This document shows, one piece after another, positions 17,223 to 27,729 of a stretch of 62,176 bases of DNA. The notes beneath the pieces are model-generated. The model worked only from the letters and a program-made list of their open reading frames with translations. It did not search any database and was not told the DNA's origin. The position numbers and the translations under genes were made by a program. Source of the DNA: Hellea sp. (GTDB lineage Bacteria; Pseudomonadota; Alphaproteobacteria; Caulobacterales; Maricaulaceae); NCBI GenBank assembly GCA_013002305.1, contig JABDKG010000073.1:1-62176 (forward strand), written 5' to 3'. Each line of letters starts with the position of its first letter. The stretch's first letter is position 1.

Positions 17223-18641
17223 ATGATTATTGGGCTAGCGATATCTAAGACTATACAAGCCGATATTTTGTCGGTTTGGGATCAATGGCCGCCTATGGCT
17301 CAAATAGCATTACCGATCAGTCTCGGCCTGTTCGCTCTCATTATTATTGCCCTGATCATTCGGCGCAAGAGACGTCGCGAAGAGGATCGCTCTGTGGCAA
17401 ATCTGATTGTCGATCAAAATCAGAATTCACTGCCGGACGCGGATCTTACCGATCCTATTCAAACGGCGAAGAAAGCGGAAGAAATCCAGCCTGATCAATC
17501 TTCCCGCGCAACACCCAAAGCCGTTCAAGCTATATTACCTGAAATGGCAGCCATCAGCCGCGCCGCCGAACTCATAAAGAAAACTGCGCCATCTGATGAG
17601 ATGCGTCAACTCGGAAGCACAATCTCGCTGAAGACACAGAAAGTGCAGCGCGTTTTAAACACAATTCAATTCATCACGGCGCCGGATAATTCTCAGACCG
17701 ACAGCAAAGCCGAAACGCTGAATTTTCGAGCCTTATTGACCAAACTTATCCATAAGTGGAAAAGCGAATTTCAATCGCCCGGCTTAACCTTCACCGCCCA
17801 TATTGATGAGCAACTACCCAAGCGCTTATTTTTGCATCGCCAGTCTCTGATCGCTATTTTGGACAATCTGTTACATGCGGCATCCGAGAGTACGAAAACC
17901 GGTCGAGTCCATTTGCATGTCACAGGCACGCCGGGCGAGAATTTTGACTGGACCCTGTCCCTCATCATCGCTGATACAGGCACCGGTTTTACAGACATTT
18001 TTCTCGATTCACTGGAGGAAGGTTTTGCAAATCCGGAAAATTATTCGGCAAGTGAAGTGTTAATTGCCGGATCTCGAAAAATTGCGAATCTTCACAATTA
18101 TCTCATGACTACGCAATCTAAACTGGGACGCGGAACCGAGGTCCGGATCACCCTACCGACACGCGCCGCCATGGTAATGCGCGACGACAAGCAAGAACAA
18201 CGCCCAGCCGTCCGCAGTAGCGCCCCTTTGAGCCCCTTATCGAACAAGCGGGTTCTAATCATCGAGGATGATATTTCCAGCCAGGAAGTTCTCCAAACAT
18301 TTCTTGAGCCCGAAGGCTGTGACATTGATTGTATTGCCGATGGTCAGCACGCGTTGAAAACGCTGCGCCAGTCTCATTATGATCTTATATTGATGGATAT
18401 TCGGATGCCGGTTCTGGACGGAATCGAGACGACGAAATCGATCCGGAGTTCCGGCGAAAAATTCAGTAATATACCCATCATCGCGATCACTGCCGACACG
18501 GCACCGGAAACCAATGCCAAATGTATGATGGCCGGGATAGATCTGTTTTTGACTAAACCTGTTAGCGCAAAAGGCCTATTTGACGGGACTCGATTTGTTA
18601 TGGAACTTTCAGCCGATCTGCGGAAGCAGAAATCAAGCTAA
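17223..18641 (+). CDS. Hybrid sensor histidine kinase-like protein with C-terminal receiver, DHp degenerate
   Basis: A 472-aa protein: one N-terminal membrane helix (residues 20-45), a polar linker, a helical region (residues 105-150), an HATPase_c domain (residues 165-320) and a receiver domain (residues 344-465). The ATPase has an N-box-like DNLLHAASE and a G1 box (IADTGTGF). The receiver has the acidic pair (IIEDD), phospho-acceptor Asp392 in LILMDIRMPVLDG, and a late Thr/Lys (ITADTAPE, FLTKPVSA). In the helical region where the phospho-acceptor histidine should be, I see no H followed by E/D. It may therefore signal without autophosphorylation or be phosphorylated by another kinase. It resembles Caulobacterales hybrid kinases but no specific pathway is named. 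Confidence 0.82.
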   Translation: MIIGLAISKTIQADILSVWDQWPPMAQIALPISLGLFALIIIALIIRRKRRREEDRSVANLIVDQNQNSLPDADLTDPIQTAKKAEEIQPDQSSRATPKAVQAILPEMAAISRAAELIKKTAPSDEMRQLGSTISLKTQKVQRVLNTIQFITAPDNSQTDSKAETLNFRALLTKLIHKWKSEFQSPGLTFTAHIDEQLPKRLFLHRQSLIAILDNLLHAASESTKTGRVHLHVTGTPGENFDWTLSLIIADTGTGFTDIFLDSLEEGFANPENYSASEVLIAGSRKIANLHNYLMTTQSKLGRGTEVRITLPTRAAMVMRDDKQEQRPAVRSSAPLSPLSNKRVLIIEDDISSQEVLQTFLEPEGCDIDCIADGQHALKTLRQSHYDLILMDIRMPVLDGIETTKSIRSSGEKFSNIPIIAITADTAPETNAKCMMAGIDLFLTKPVSAKGLFDGTRFVMELSADLRKQKSS

Positions 18642-18645
18642 GCGG

Positions 18646-21600
18646 CTAAGGAGTTGCAAAACTTTTCGGGTTAACATTTTGCGTTCCCACAATTTCTTGG
18701 GTCGGCGAAATTCTTTTGAGTAGACCTCTAGCCGTATCTTGATCAAATTTGATACGAAGTTTGAAGTAAAGACCATCGCGCTTATACTCGGCCGCTTCAA
18801 AGTCGTCGTCTTTGAACCCTTCGACATTGTAACCTGCACTGATCCAAACATCGTCAATCGGCGAAAATCCGACGGACGGACCGAAACTATATTCAAAACT
18901 ATCGCCATTAGTTAAAATAGAGCCGTGCAAACCCAGATCAATTCTTTCGGTCACATCAAAGCGGGTCTCGGCTCCAACCAAATGAGTGAAATCACTGAAG
19001 GATTGACCGGCGATTTCTTCGCTAACATATTTTGCGCCATAGTGGGCAGAAAGCTGCCAATTATCATCGATCATTGTGTTGGCGGCCAAATTATTGACAA
19101 TTTTGGTCCGGGTTTGTCCCAGCTCATTTGTCTCATGGCTGACGTCGAGTCGATCAAAGACGACAGTCTCTTCACCGCGCGGGCGCCAAGCTAGGCCAAC
19201 GCGTCCGTCTATCCGTTCATGATCGCCGCGTACGACATTATTTGGGTCTGTCCATACTGAGCGGACAGATGCAGCAAGAGAAATTTCCTCCGATAGTTCG
19301 CGGGCGGCGCCGACGCTGGCGATCCAAGTGTCAGACGCGCTCGACATACGGGTTTCAAGCCGACCGGAAACAGTCGTATTATCATTATTATAGGCCATGC
19401 CGACATAGGCGGCATTGAAGTTCTGATTAGTTTCCAGCGGAGAAATTGGGCCGTCGGCAGCAACATCGATATACTCAATATCTTCATCCAATACCTTGCG
19501 GCTGGTTACCCCGATCGAAGCGCTGACATTTTTGTCCAGACGTACTTGCTGATCCAGTCCAAAGGTTCCGCCAAGGCGCCGTCCACTATCATTGGTAACG
19601 AGATCAGAGCTGGCATTGATGCTGGTTCCGTCCCACGGCGCAAGATTAACACCGATCACCGTATTTTGAGATTCGTTCAAAGCACCATCGAGAATCTCAT
19701 GACGCAAGGTCACAGACGCTTTTGAACCGATGGTTTTGTTGACGCCCACAATGGTGCGCTGCGGATAATTTGTAACTTCGTCTTTTCCGTTTAGCGGTTG
19801 TTCATGGCTAATCTGGAATGTCGCGCCCAGATCCGGCACGCGCAGGCTTGCGCTCGCTACGGCTAGAAGTGACTCGCGCTCTGTCCCATTACTAAGGTCA
19901 TCGCGGCTGGCCCGTAGACCGCCGCCAAAGGTCAGTTTGGAACCATTGTGATTAAACATCACTTCGGCCGTTTCCCGAGAATCGCCTGTGTTCAGATTGT
20001 CCTGATGATAAGCGGCGGCATCAACGGTTTGGCTACCGCGTTTCCCGGTTTCTTCATTTTCGAACTGATTGACCCGGACTTTGGCTTCGACACCGTAGCG
20101 GCGGAAACCAGCCGTATTTGAGTTTATCTGGCCAACACCATAGCCGGCTTCTTCTTCGCGGTAATAGGCATGAGCGCTGACTTTTTCTGATGTGTGAATA
20201 ATTTCTGCGAGTTTGGCATCTGAGGTCGTTGATCCCTGCCCGGCAATTTTATTCTCTGTGATCGCATATTCGGCGCGCGCTTCAATATTATCATTGATCT
20301 GCGCAACCACATCAATACCGACCATATTCGATTCAGCGCCCGCCGTTGAGCCTGACCCCTCTTGGTGGACAAAGCTGGATCCGACGCGAATATCGCCATG
20401 CGTAACCTGAACCCGGCCACCGGCTGTTATGTTGCGCTCAGCGTCTTCGGCTGTTTCATAATCAACCACGATAACGTTGGGATTAAACTGGGCGTCGCTA
20501 ACATCAACCGGCAGACGGAAAATGATCTGACCCGTCAGATAATCAAGCGTATAGTCCAGATAGCGAATGAGCTCTTTACGCTCCAGGATCACATCCGGGC
20601 GATTGCGATCGCGGGTTTCGATCACGATGGTTTCGGACTGCGCCAGAATATTGCGGTGGCTTAGCTGGTAAGTCCCGCTGGTCCCATCAGCCGGAATTTC
20701 ATCTTTGCCAAAACCTTGATTGGTTTCAGCGACGAAACCTTGAGCTTGGATTGTTTCATCAACATATTCCGCCTTTAGGCCGGAAAAATGACGGTTATAA
20801 GAGGTTAAGCGGCCTTCTGTGATATCCGTATTAAAATCACCAAACAGCGCATAAGCTGACTTTTTCTCAAGCTTAACGTAGAGCGGATAGCGGCTCGACG
20901 TTTCAAGATATTGATGCGAGCGATCGCCATATAGCGAATAGTAGGCGTTGGGATCAATTTCAGCGGCAAAGTCGCCATCACGGCCACCGCGGCGTTTATC
21001 GGTGTCGACCTGCAGAGTCAGAAGCCAATTGCCTTTGATCAGGCCTTTAGCGAAAAAGGCAACGCGGCCGTCATTGAATACATCCGAATCTTTGTTGGAC
21101 AGGCTGATGGCTTTGTCGCGAACCGTTTCATATCCAAGCGATCCCTCAGCCAAACCGACAACAATCCAGTCGCGCTGCTCAGGCTCGAGATAGAGATAAA
21201 GCGGAACCTGACGACCCGTGTCCAAGGTCACAGTCACGGTAACTTTACCGGTCTGCAGCGTTGGCTCAAGCCGTACAATCGCAATTCCGTTATCTCCGAC
21301 TTTAATGTCGTCGCGTGCAGATAGTGGCGCGATCAGATCATTGGCTTGCTCGGTCAATTCGCGTTCACCGGTCTGATCGTAAAGACTGTAAGGCGCGCTG
21401 ACATCGATCGTGACAATGCGGCCTTTGTGAACCGAGCGTCCGGCCTCATCTTCAAGGCGGATCGCCAGCTCCGGCACGGTGCGTCCGTCAGCAACAAGTT
21501 TTGATTTACCCGGCACGGCCCCGGCGCGCGCGACATTGGTCGCAAAGTAGATTTCTTCACTGAGTGTAGCCAGGGTTTGTCCGTTGGCACCTGTGACTAT

Positions 21601-23754
21601 GGCGTCAAAGACGTTCTTACCGTCGCGAATATCAACCCCTTTGAACCGGGTAAGACCAGTCATCCGGTCAGCACTCATCAGGCCTTGATCGCGATTGGTT
21701 TTTGGAACGGGTCGGCCATTTAGCAAAAGTTCAACTGAACCGCCAGCAGGGTGTTTAATACCGATATTGACAGATGAACGATCCGGCGTTCTATCAGACA
21801 GCGGGTATACCCACGCCGGGTCGCTGGATTGCGTATCCAGCCATGTCTGGTCGAAATTCTTATAGTCCGTGGCTTCGACAAATTCTTGAACCTCAGCTTC
21901 GACGACGGCTTCGCCGGTCTGTTTGAGATAGAAATTCGCGCGCCAGATACCGCCGCCTTGAATGTCGACAAATTTCGAATGCGCGCTGCCTGCATAGCGG
22001 CTGTTTTCTTCGCAGACCATGACTTCATAACCGGCCGGCAGAGTTTCTTCATCAACTTGCACGACATGCGTGCCTTCATTGATGCCTTCAAAGTGATAAA
22101 GACCGTCGGGATCACTGACAGCATAAGCGCCGGTTTCCATATATAGACGAACGCCTTCAACACCGGTTCCGCGCTCAATTTTACGAACCCAATCTTCATC
22201 ACCATCACAGGAATTTTCTGAGATACGGCCAATGATAGTGCTGTGTGAGCGTAGTAGATCTTCGCGAAGCGTAATACCGGCGCGGGCAATATTTGATAGA
22301 GGGGCGCCTGCATCAGTTCTAACGATGGCCTCATTAATAGCCTCGCCGAGATGGGCGCCTGGGCCAATTTGAAGGGCATAGTTAAGTGAAACCGATTGGC
22401 CGGGTTCAACCGAACTGATTGGATAGGTTAACAGGCGGGAATCATCTGAAACGACCGGGTCTTCGATGTGAAGTCCATCCAGTACAGACGTGCCTTCGAG
22501 GTAACGAAATCCAACTGGCAATGTATCCTGTAAATTAATCGGAGCTGTAGCAATTCCCTGATTTTGGATCGTCACCGTATAATTTATATAGTCGCCAATG
22601 TCGCCATAAGAACGGTCAGCTGTTTTTTGCAAGACCAGTTCTGCATCCGGATCCAGCGGAATATCAAAACGGATATATCCGATATCCGTCATTTCAAATG
22701 GCAAACCATAAGATCCATCAATGATGAAATAGCCCGCGCCTGTATTGGCGTTGATGACGTCTGGCTGCAATGCGGATGCGAAGTCAAAGCCTTCCGGCGG
22801 AACCACTTCGACAACATAATTACCAGCGCTTACATGCGGGAAAGAAAACCCGCCATCATCCTGAATATAGGTCAGGCCAGCTTCATCTGTCGTAAATTCA
22901 CCGCTCGTAACGATAGATGGAAAATCAGAAAATCCGTCAATGCCATACACGTCGGCAAAGTCGAGCGTATTAGCATCGAGCAGTGACACTGTCGCGCCGT
23001 TAACTGGCTCACCTGTTATGGAATTAAAGACCATATTATTTGGGTTAACGGCGGCCGTATCAACGACAACCCGGATTTCTGCACCGCTTGTCGACGAGTT
23101 TGGATCATCGATTACATCTTCATAGGTCGCCGTTAATTCGTCATTATTAAACGCGGTCATAACCGCGTCGTGATGGGCCGTCGTCTTGTCTGTTGACTGC
23201 ATATAAGCCCAAAATTCGCCCGTATCCGGTCCGGATTCGTAAAGGCGCATGGCAATTAGATCACCGTTTTCGGCTTCGACCGTAATAATGACTGTCTCAA
23301 TGGCGCTGGAGTCCCTATTGGCACCGCTATTGGTCACCCGGACAAACATCAGCTCACCGGACAGGTAAGACATGGTCGGTATCAGGGGTACTTCACCCGT
23401 CAGATTTAGCAATGTGCCCGTGTTTAGAGGTTCGCCAGTTGAGATAAACGGGCCGTCTATATTTCCTGTTGGACTATACTCAGAGCCATTGAGCGTGACC
23501 AGATTTGGGTTCGGCGCATTTGGCGAGTATCTAAAGAATTCGATTGTGGGATTTGGATCGACAGGTGAAACAATCGTAAAGACAACTTCATTGGTTTGAA
23601 CTGTCGTTTCGACTTCCCCTACCCGGTAGCTGACTTCCGCAATATTGAGAACTTCAACACCGAAATTGTCGGCATGCGCAACCCCGGAGCTCAGGGCAAG
23701 CAGGCCCGTTGCTATCGCAAGATGCGAATATTTATGTTTCGAATCCAAACTCAT
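18646..23754 (-). CDS. Giant surface/outer-membrane protein with DUF11, SdrD-B-like and beta-barrel regions
   Basis: A 1702-aa exported protein with signal peptide SHLAIATGLLALSSGVAHA. Approximate order: an N-terminal DUF11-associated beta region (30-360), a DUF11 domain (about 370-495, LVLQKTADRSYGDIGDYINYT), an SdrD-B-like Ig domain (about 500-590, VEGVRLYMETGAYAVSDPDGLYHFEG), and further Ig-like modules (to about 870). Next is a conserved segment (about 890-1105) with SETIVIETRDRNRPDV and LDYLTGQIIFRLPVDV, then a long alternating beta region (about 1110-1680) that looks like an outer-membrane barrel. It is likely anchored in the outer membrane and exposes the Ig modules. The last 20 residues extend past the final strand. 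It is encoded 79 bases after the small DUF11 gene on the same strand. The function is unknown. Confidence 0.8.
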   Translation of the reverse strand: MSLDSKHKYSHLAIATGLLALSSGVAHADNFGVEVLNIAEVSYRVGEVETTVQTNEVVFTIVSPVDPNPTIEFFRYSPNAPNPNLVTLNGSEYSPTGNIDGPFISTGEPLNTGTLLNLTGEVPLIPTMSYLSGELMFVRVTNSGANRDSSAIETVIITVEAENGDLIAMRLYESGPDTGEFWAYMQSTDKTTAHHDAVMTAFNNDELTATYEDVIDDPNSSTSGAEIRVVVDTAAVNPNNMVFNSITGEPVNGATVSLLDANTLDFADVYGIDGFSDFPSIVTSGEFTTDEAGLTYIQDDGGFSFPHVSAGNYVVEVVPPEGFDFASALQPDVINANTGAGYFIIDGSYGLPFEMTDIGYIRFDIPLDPDAELVLQKTADRSYGDIGDYINYTVTIQNQGIATAPINLQDTLPVGFRYLEGTSVLDGLHIEDPVVSDDSRLLTYPISSVEPGQSVSLNYALQIGPGAHLGEAINEAIVRTDAGAPLSNIARAGITLREDLLRSHSTIIGRISENSCDGDEDWVRKIERGTGVEGVRLYMETGAYAVSDPDGLYHFEGINEGTHVVQVDEETLPAGYEVMVCEENSRYAGSAHSKFVDIQGGGIWRANFYLKQTGEAVVEAEVQEFVEATDYKNFDQTWLDTQSSDPAWVYPLSDRTPDRSSVNIGIKHPAGGSVELLLNGRPVPKTNRDQGLMSADRMTGLTRFKGVDIRDGKNVFDAIVTGANGQTLATLSEEIYFATNVARAGAVPGKSKLVADGRTVPELAIRLEDEAGRSVHKGRIVTIDVSAPYSLYDQTGERELTEQANDLIAPLSARDDIKVGDNGIAIVRLEPTLQTGKVTVTVTLDTGRQVPLYLYLEPEQRDWIVVGLAEGSLGYETVRDKAISLSNKDSDVFNDGRVAFFAKGLIKGNWLLTLQVDTDKRRGGRDGDFAAEIDPNAYYSLYGDRSHQYLETSSRYPLYVKLEKKSAYALFGDFNTDITEGRLTSYNRHFSGLKAEYVDETIQAQGFVAETNQGFGKDEIPADGTSGTYQLSHRNILAQSETIVIETRDRNRPDVILERKELIRYLDYTLDYLTGQIIFRLPVDVSDAQFNPNVIVVDYETAEDAERNITAGGRVQVTHGDIRVGSSFVHQEGSGSTAGAESNMVGIDVVAQINDNIEARAEYAITENKIAGQGSTTSDAKLAEIIHTSEKVSAHAYYREEEAGYGVGQINSNTAGFRRYGVEAKVRVNQFENEETGKRGSQTVDAAAYHQDNLNTGDSRETAEVMFNHNGSKLTFGGGLRASRDDLSNGTERESLLAVASASLRVPDLGATFQISHEQPLNGKDEVTNYPQRTIVGVNKTIGSKASVTLRHEILDGALNESQNTVIGVNLAPWDGTSINASSDLVTNDSGRRLGGTFGLDQQVRLDKNVSASIGVTSRKVLDEDIEYIDVAADGPISPLETNQNFNAAYVGMAYNNDNTTVSGRLETRMSSASDTWIASVGAARELSEEISLAASVRSVWTDPNNVVRGDHERIDGRVGLAWRPRGEETVVFDRLDVSHETNELGQTRTKIVNNLAANTMIDDNWQLSAHYGAKYVSEEIAGQSFSDFTHLVGAETRFDVTERIDLGLHGSILTNGDSFEYSFGPSVGFSPIDDVWISAGYNVEGFKDDDFEAAEYKRDGLYFKLRIKFDQDTARGLLKRISPTQEIVGTQNVNPKSFATP

Positions 23755-23789
23755 TCACCCAGCCCAGGCGATCCCATACCGCCCTAGAA

Positions 23790-23811
23790 TCCCGCGGGCT
23801 AGCCCGCGGGA
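23790..23811. repeat. Perfect 22-bp GC-rich palindrome between the two DUF11 genes
   Basis: The core CCCGCGGGCTAGCCCGCGGG (23791-23810) is flanked by T and A, which extends the symmetry to 22 bp. It lies between the small DUF11 gene stop and the giant gene start on the minus strand. There is no U-tract on that strand after the stem. It could act as a partial terminator or an mRNA stabiliser that sets the ratio of the two proteins, or as a protein-binding palindrome. Confidence 0.6.
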
Positions 23812-23833
23812 AAATCATCTATTTTTTGTATTT

Positions 23834-24925
23834 TTATTTGACCAGTGCACGAATTGTGATGGTACCAACTGTTGGCGTGGAAGGTGTCCCGCTGGCCAAA
23901 GTGGCTGTATCAAAGACGATGTCACAAGGTGTACCGATTGTCGCGCAATCATGGTTTGCAGCTGGCTCAGAACTGAATGTTCCGCCAGTAAAACCAGAAC
24001 TGGTAACAGCAATAAAGGTGAGATCTGTTGCCAACGTATCGCTTATAACGATATCGGTTGCATCTTCACTACCCGTGTTTTCAGCTGTAATGACATATTC
24101 GACACAGGCGCCTGGAATAGCGTAACCGCTAGTTGGTGTGCCTGGAATAGTCGCACAGCCCGCACCGTCTTGAGAGAATACATCCACGGCTTTAACGGCT
24201 GTAAGTTCGGCCGTTGAAACAACGTAGAACGCTGTCGCAGATTCGTTACCGTCAGAAACAGTACCGCTATCGCCTGTTGACGCTTCAGCAGACGCTGGAT
24301 CATCAGCAAATACGTTTTCGGCGGCGCCTAGGATAGCGTTTCCGTCTGTATCTTCAGTAACAACATTGCCGCTTGTATCAAGCGTCGTTGCAACGAGAGA
24401 CAGGATCTCACGCTCATCATCATTGGCAGAAGTCGGAATATCTGCACGAATTTGAACGGTGATACTTTGATCGGCCGTCAGTTCAGGATAGTTAGATCCT
24501 GTAAATTCAATATAGACACCGGCATTGAGCGGATCTTCATACCAGACTACATATGGGCTGGCATCGAAACCAACCAGCGGAGCGTTAACGGCTTCGTCAA
24601 CAATATTGAAATCATATTGCTGAGCGTCATTACCTTCATTGGTTAGTGTATATGTCAAAATACGCTGATTTTCACCGGGTGTAACGCTCGTATCGACAGT
24701 CGAATCGACACTCAAGTCAATTTTACGGTCAACAGTGAACTCGGTTTCGTTACCGACATTATTGATGACCGGTTGCGGTGTGTCGTTCACGTCATAGTTC
24801 AGTGTGAATGTGTTTTGGACATTTGTCCCGGCCGAAGTCCCACCTGCGTGGGCACTTAGGGCCGTGAAAGCAGTTAAGGCAGAAGCGCCCAGAAGTGCTT
24901 TCAAGTAAGTAGTAGTGCTTTTCAT
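23834..24925 (-). CDS. Exported DUF11-domain surface protein
   Basis: A 363-aa protein with a clear signal peptide (MKSTTTYLKALLGASALTAFTALSAHA, mature start GGTSAG). The mature part is all beta-sandwich-like: an N-terminal domain with NTFTLNYDVNDTPQPVINNVGNETEFTVDRKIDLSV and a C-terminal DUF11 domain with VEYVITAENTGSEDATDIVISDTL. It is acidic, Thr/Ser-rich and low in Lys, as expected for a secreted or surface protein. It has only three cysteine pairs' worth of Cys near the C-terminus (ACVEY, DCATIGTPCDIV). I use the ATG at 24925, which has GGGAA upstream, instead of an upstream in-frame start. It is first in a likely two-gene unit with the giant protein. Confidence 0.8.
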   Translation of the reverse strand: MKSTTTYLKALLGASALTAFTALSAHAGGTSAGTNVQNTFTLNYDVNDTPQPVINNVGNETEFTVDRKIDLSVDSTVDTSVTPGENQRILTYTLTNEGNDAQQYDFNIVDEAVNAPLVGFDASPYVVWYEDPLNAGVYIEFTGSNYPELTADQSITVQIRADIPTSANDDEREILSLVATTLDTSGNVVTEDTDGNAILGAAENVFADDPASAEASTGDSGTVSDGNESATAFYVVSTAELTAVKAVDVFSQDGAGCATIPGTPTSGYAIPGACVEYVITAENTGSEDATDIVISDTLATDLTFIAVTSSGFTGGTFSSEPAANHDCATIGTPCDIVFDTATLASGTPSTPTVGTITIRALVK

Positions 24926-25140
24926 TTCCCATTCCCTTTGTATTTTTAGGAAACGGGAAGTTAAAAGATAATAATTAAATTTATTCTGAGAAAGACGGTT
25001 AACAAAGCCTCTTTTATCTATTAACAAAACCTAACGGGACAGCGATGTTTTTCAATGTTTTCAATAGGATAATCGGTTGTATTTTTTGAAAAATTTACGC
25101 ATGATAAAGGTTTTCAGTAGACCGTAATTTCAGATAGTTT

Positions 25141-25171
25141 TAGGAAGCTCGGCAAGTCCGGCGAATTCCTA
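25141..25171 (-). terminator. Possible weak terminator hairpin at the infB stop
   Basis: Outer arms TAGGAA (25141-25146) and TTCCTA (25166-25171) pair, with a short inner CGG/CCG stem. The distal arm overlaps the infB stop codon. No good U-tract follows on the minus strand, so this is a weak call. Confidence 0.25.
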
Positions 25172-27685
25172 ATCGAGTTTGCGATCAACATACTCGACCG
25201 TGAAGCACTCTATTTGATCGCCTTTTCGTAGGTCTTCATATTTCTCAAAAGCCATACCACATTCCATGCCGGCCTGAACCTTCTCGACTTCGTCCTTAAA
25301 GCGCTTGAGCGTTGATAACATGCCTTCATGAATGACAACATTTTCGCGCAATAGGCGGACACCGCAAGCCCGTTCAACCCGGCCTTCCGTGACCCGGCAA
25401 CCGGCAACTTTACCGACTTTGGAAATATTAAAGACTTCGAGAATTTCGGCGTATCCGATAAAGGTTTCGCGGCGTTCCGGCTCGAGCATACCTTGCAGCA
25501 CACCTTTAACATCGTCGAGCAGATCATAAATGATCGAATAATAACGAATTTCAACACCTTCGCGCTCGGCCAAATCTTTGGCTTGACGGTTCGGGCGGAC
25601 ATTAAATGCTAAAATCGGCGCTTCTGATGATTTGGCCAAAAGAACGTCGGATTCGCTGATCGCCCCGACGGCGCCGTGGATAACTCGGGCTTTAACCTCG
25701 TCATTACCGGCCCCTTCAACGGAGGACTTGATCGCTTCAACAGAGCCCTGAACGTCGGCTTTGACCAAAACAGGCATTTCATTGACGACCTTGCCTTTAA
25801 GCTTGGCCATCATATGCTCCATCGAAGCAATAGCGGTCGGTTTGCTGGACGCATCGTCCTTGGCCTTCTGGGCACGATATTCTGTAATTTCACGCGCTTT
25901 GGCTTCGCTTTCGACAACCGCAAATGGCTCGCCCGGTGACGGTGCGCCGTCAAACCCCATGACAGCGACGGGAACAGACGGCCCGGCCGCTTTTAGCTGA
26001 GCATTGCGCTCATCCATCATGGCTTTGACTTTGCCCCAATACTGGCCTGCGACGATAATGTCTCCGCGCTTTAAGGTCCCGCGTTTGACCAATAGCGTTG
26101 CAACCGGTCCCCGGCCTTTTTCGACTTTAGACTCAATTACCAATCCTTCGGCATTGCGATCTGGATTGGATTTAAGATCCATCAATTCTGCCTGAAGTGA
26201 AATGGCATCCGCCAAATCATCCAGACCGGTTTTTTTAAGGGCCGACACTGGAACTGATTGAGTTTCACCGGACATAGATTCAGTGATCACTTCATATTGT
26301 AACAGTTCAGTTTCAATTTTACGCGCATCCGCTTCATAAGTGTCCATCTTGTTGACGGCGACAATGATAGGCGCGTTCGCAGCTCTGGCGTGCGAAATCG
26401 ATTCGATGGTTTGCGGTTTGACGCCATCATCGGCGGCCACGACCAGTACAACAATGTCAACAGCTTCGGCGCCGCGGGAGCGCATGGCTGAAAACGCCGC
26501 ATGGCCTGGCGTATCCAGAACGGTAATTTTATCGCCGGATTTTAGCTTAAGCTGATAGGCGCCAATGTGCTGGGTAATTCCGCCCGCTTCATCGGCCGCA
26601 ACATCTGCTGAGCGCAGCGCGTCCAAAAGTGACGTCTTGCCGTGATCAACATGGCCCATAATCGCGATAACAGGTGCCCGCGGTTTTAGATTGCCCTCAT
26701 CTTCCGGTTCGGTGTCGAGGAAATCATCTTCAACATCGGCATCGGCAACGCGTTTGACATTGTGACCAAAATCTTCGGCGATCAGCTGGGCTGTATCAGC
26801 GTCGAGAACATCGTTGACCGTTGCCATTGAGCCTTGTTTCATCAAATATTTGACGACGTCAGTGGTTCTCTCGGCCATCCGGTTGGCAAGATCACCAACC
26901 GTAATCGCTTCGGGGATGGTTACCTCACGGGCGACTTTGACTTTTTCGCCGCCCTGGCCTTTTTGTCTTTCTTTTTCGCGTTCGCGTGCCCGGCGCATTG
27001 AGGCCAGAGAGCGTTGACGTTCATCATCACCGGATAAAGCACTTACAATCGTGAGCTTGCCTTTACGGCGGCGATCTGTGCTCTTGGACGGACTGCTTTT
27101 TGACTTAGGTCCGCCGCCGCTACGCTGTTTCTTAATTCGGCCCCCGGCACGTTCCAGAGCCGTCTGATCATCAACTTGCTCCCCTTCCGACAAGATTTTC
27201 TGCGCTGCGGTTGGCGCTCTGCGGGCGGCGTCGGCTTCTTGACGCTTTCGCTCTTCTTCCTCTTCGGCGAGGCGGCGTTTTTCGGTTTCCTCTTCCGCTT
27301 TTCTTTTGGCGTCCAAGGCTTTGCGCTCTTCATCCATCCGGCGCTGACGCTCATCCTCTTCAGCTTTGCGAACAGCATCGCGTTTGGATTGCTCAGCCGC
27401 AGCCGAATTCAAAGCTTCTTGGCGCTTCAAATATTCCGATTTGGACAATCCAAGTTTACGGGCCTGCTCAGCAACCTCATCGACTGGGGCTTCTGGCTTG
27501 GGTTTGATTGACGGGGACGCCGTCGGTTTGTCCGACTTACCCGGAACGCCAATAACCCTGCGTTTCTTCTTCTCAACCACCACGGATTTCGACCGCCCAC
27601 CCGAAAAATTCTGCCGGACGGTACCCGAACCGGATTTCAAGGAAAGCGGCTTACGGGCCGGTTTTTTATCGTTTGTATCGCTCAT
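25169..27685 (-). CDS. infB: Translation initiation factor IF-2
   Basis: An 838-aa GTPase that brings initiator tRNA to the 30S subunit and promotes subunit joining. The N-terminal 250 residues are highly charged, with a long Arg/Glu/Lys coiled-coil (residues about 95-150, [19 protein letters not shown]). The IF2-N domain follows ([31 protein letters not shown]). The G domain starts near residue 345 with [15 protein letters not shown]3 is [12 protein letters not shown] and G4 is NKMD. Domains II-IV run to the end (VEYVDRKLD). It is the last gene of the rimP-nusA-ylxR-infB operon, 44 bases after ylxR. rbfA and truB, often downstream, are not present here. Confidence 0.97.
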   Translation of the reverse strand: MSDTNDKKPARKPLSLKSGSGTVRQNFSGGRSKSVVVEKKKRRVIGVPGKSDKPTASPSIKPKPEAPVDEVAEQARKLGLSKSEYLKRQEALNSAAAEQSKRDAVRKAEEDERQRRMDEERKALDAKRKAEEETEKRRLAEEEEERKRQEADAARRAPTAAQKILSEGEQVDDQTALERAGGRIKKQRSGGGPKSKSSPSKSTDRRRKGKLTIVSALSGDDERQRSLASMRRAREREKERQKGQGGEKVKVAREVTIPEAITVGDLANRMAERTTDVVKYLMKQGSMATVNDVLDADTAQLIAEDFGHNVKRVADADVEDDFLDTEPEDEGNLKPRAPVIAIMGHVDHGKTSLLDALRSADVAADEAGGITQHIGAYQLKLKSGDKITVLDTPGHAAFSAMRSRGAEAVDIVVLVVAADDGVKPQTIESISHARAANAPIIVAVNKMDTYEADARKIETELLQYEVITESMSGETQSVPVSALKKTGLDDLADAISLQAELMDLKSNPDRNAEGLVIESKVEKGRGPVATLLVKRGTLKRGDIIVAGQYWGKVKAMMDERNAQLKAAGPSVPVAVMGFDGAPSPGEPFAVVESEAKAREITEYRAQKAKDDASSKPTAIASMEHMMAKLKGKVVNEMPVLVKADVQGSVEAIKSSVEGAGNDEVKARVIHGAVGAISESDVLLAKSSEAPILAFNVRPNRQAKDLAEREGVEIRYYSIIYDLLDDVKGVLQGMLEPERRETFIGYAEILEVFNISKVGKVAGCRVTEGRVERACGVRLLRENVVIHEGMLSTLKRFKDEVEKVQAGMECGMAFEKYEDLRKGDQIECFTVEYVDRKLD

Positions 27686-27729
27686 CTCGTCTCACTTATC
27701 GCAGTCTTCTAACGGCAAACCTATGACTT

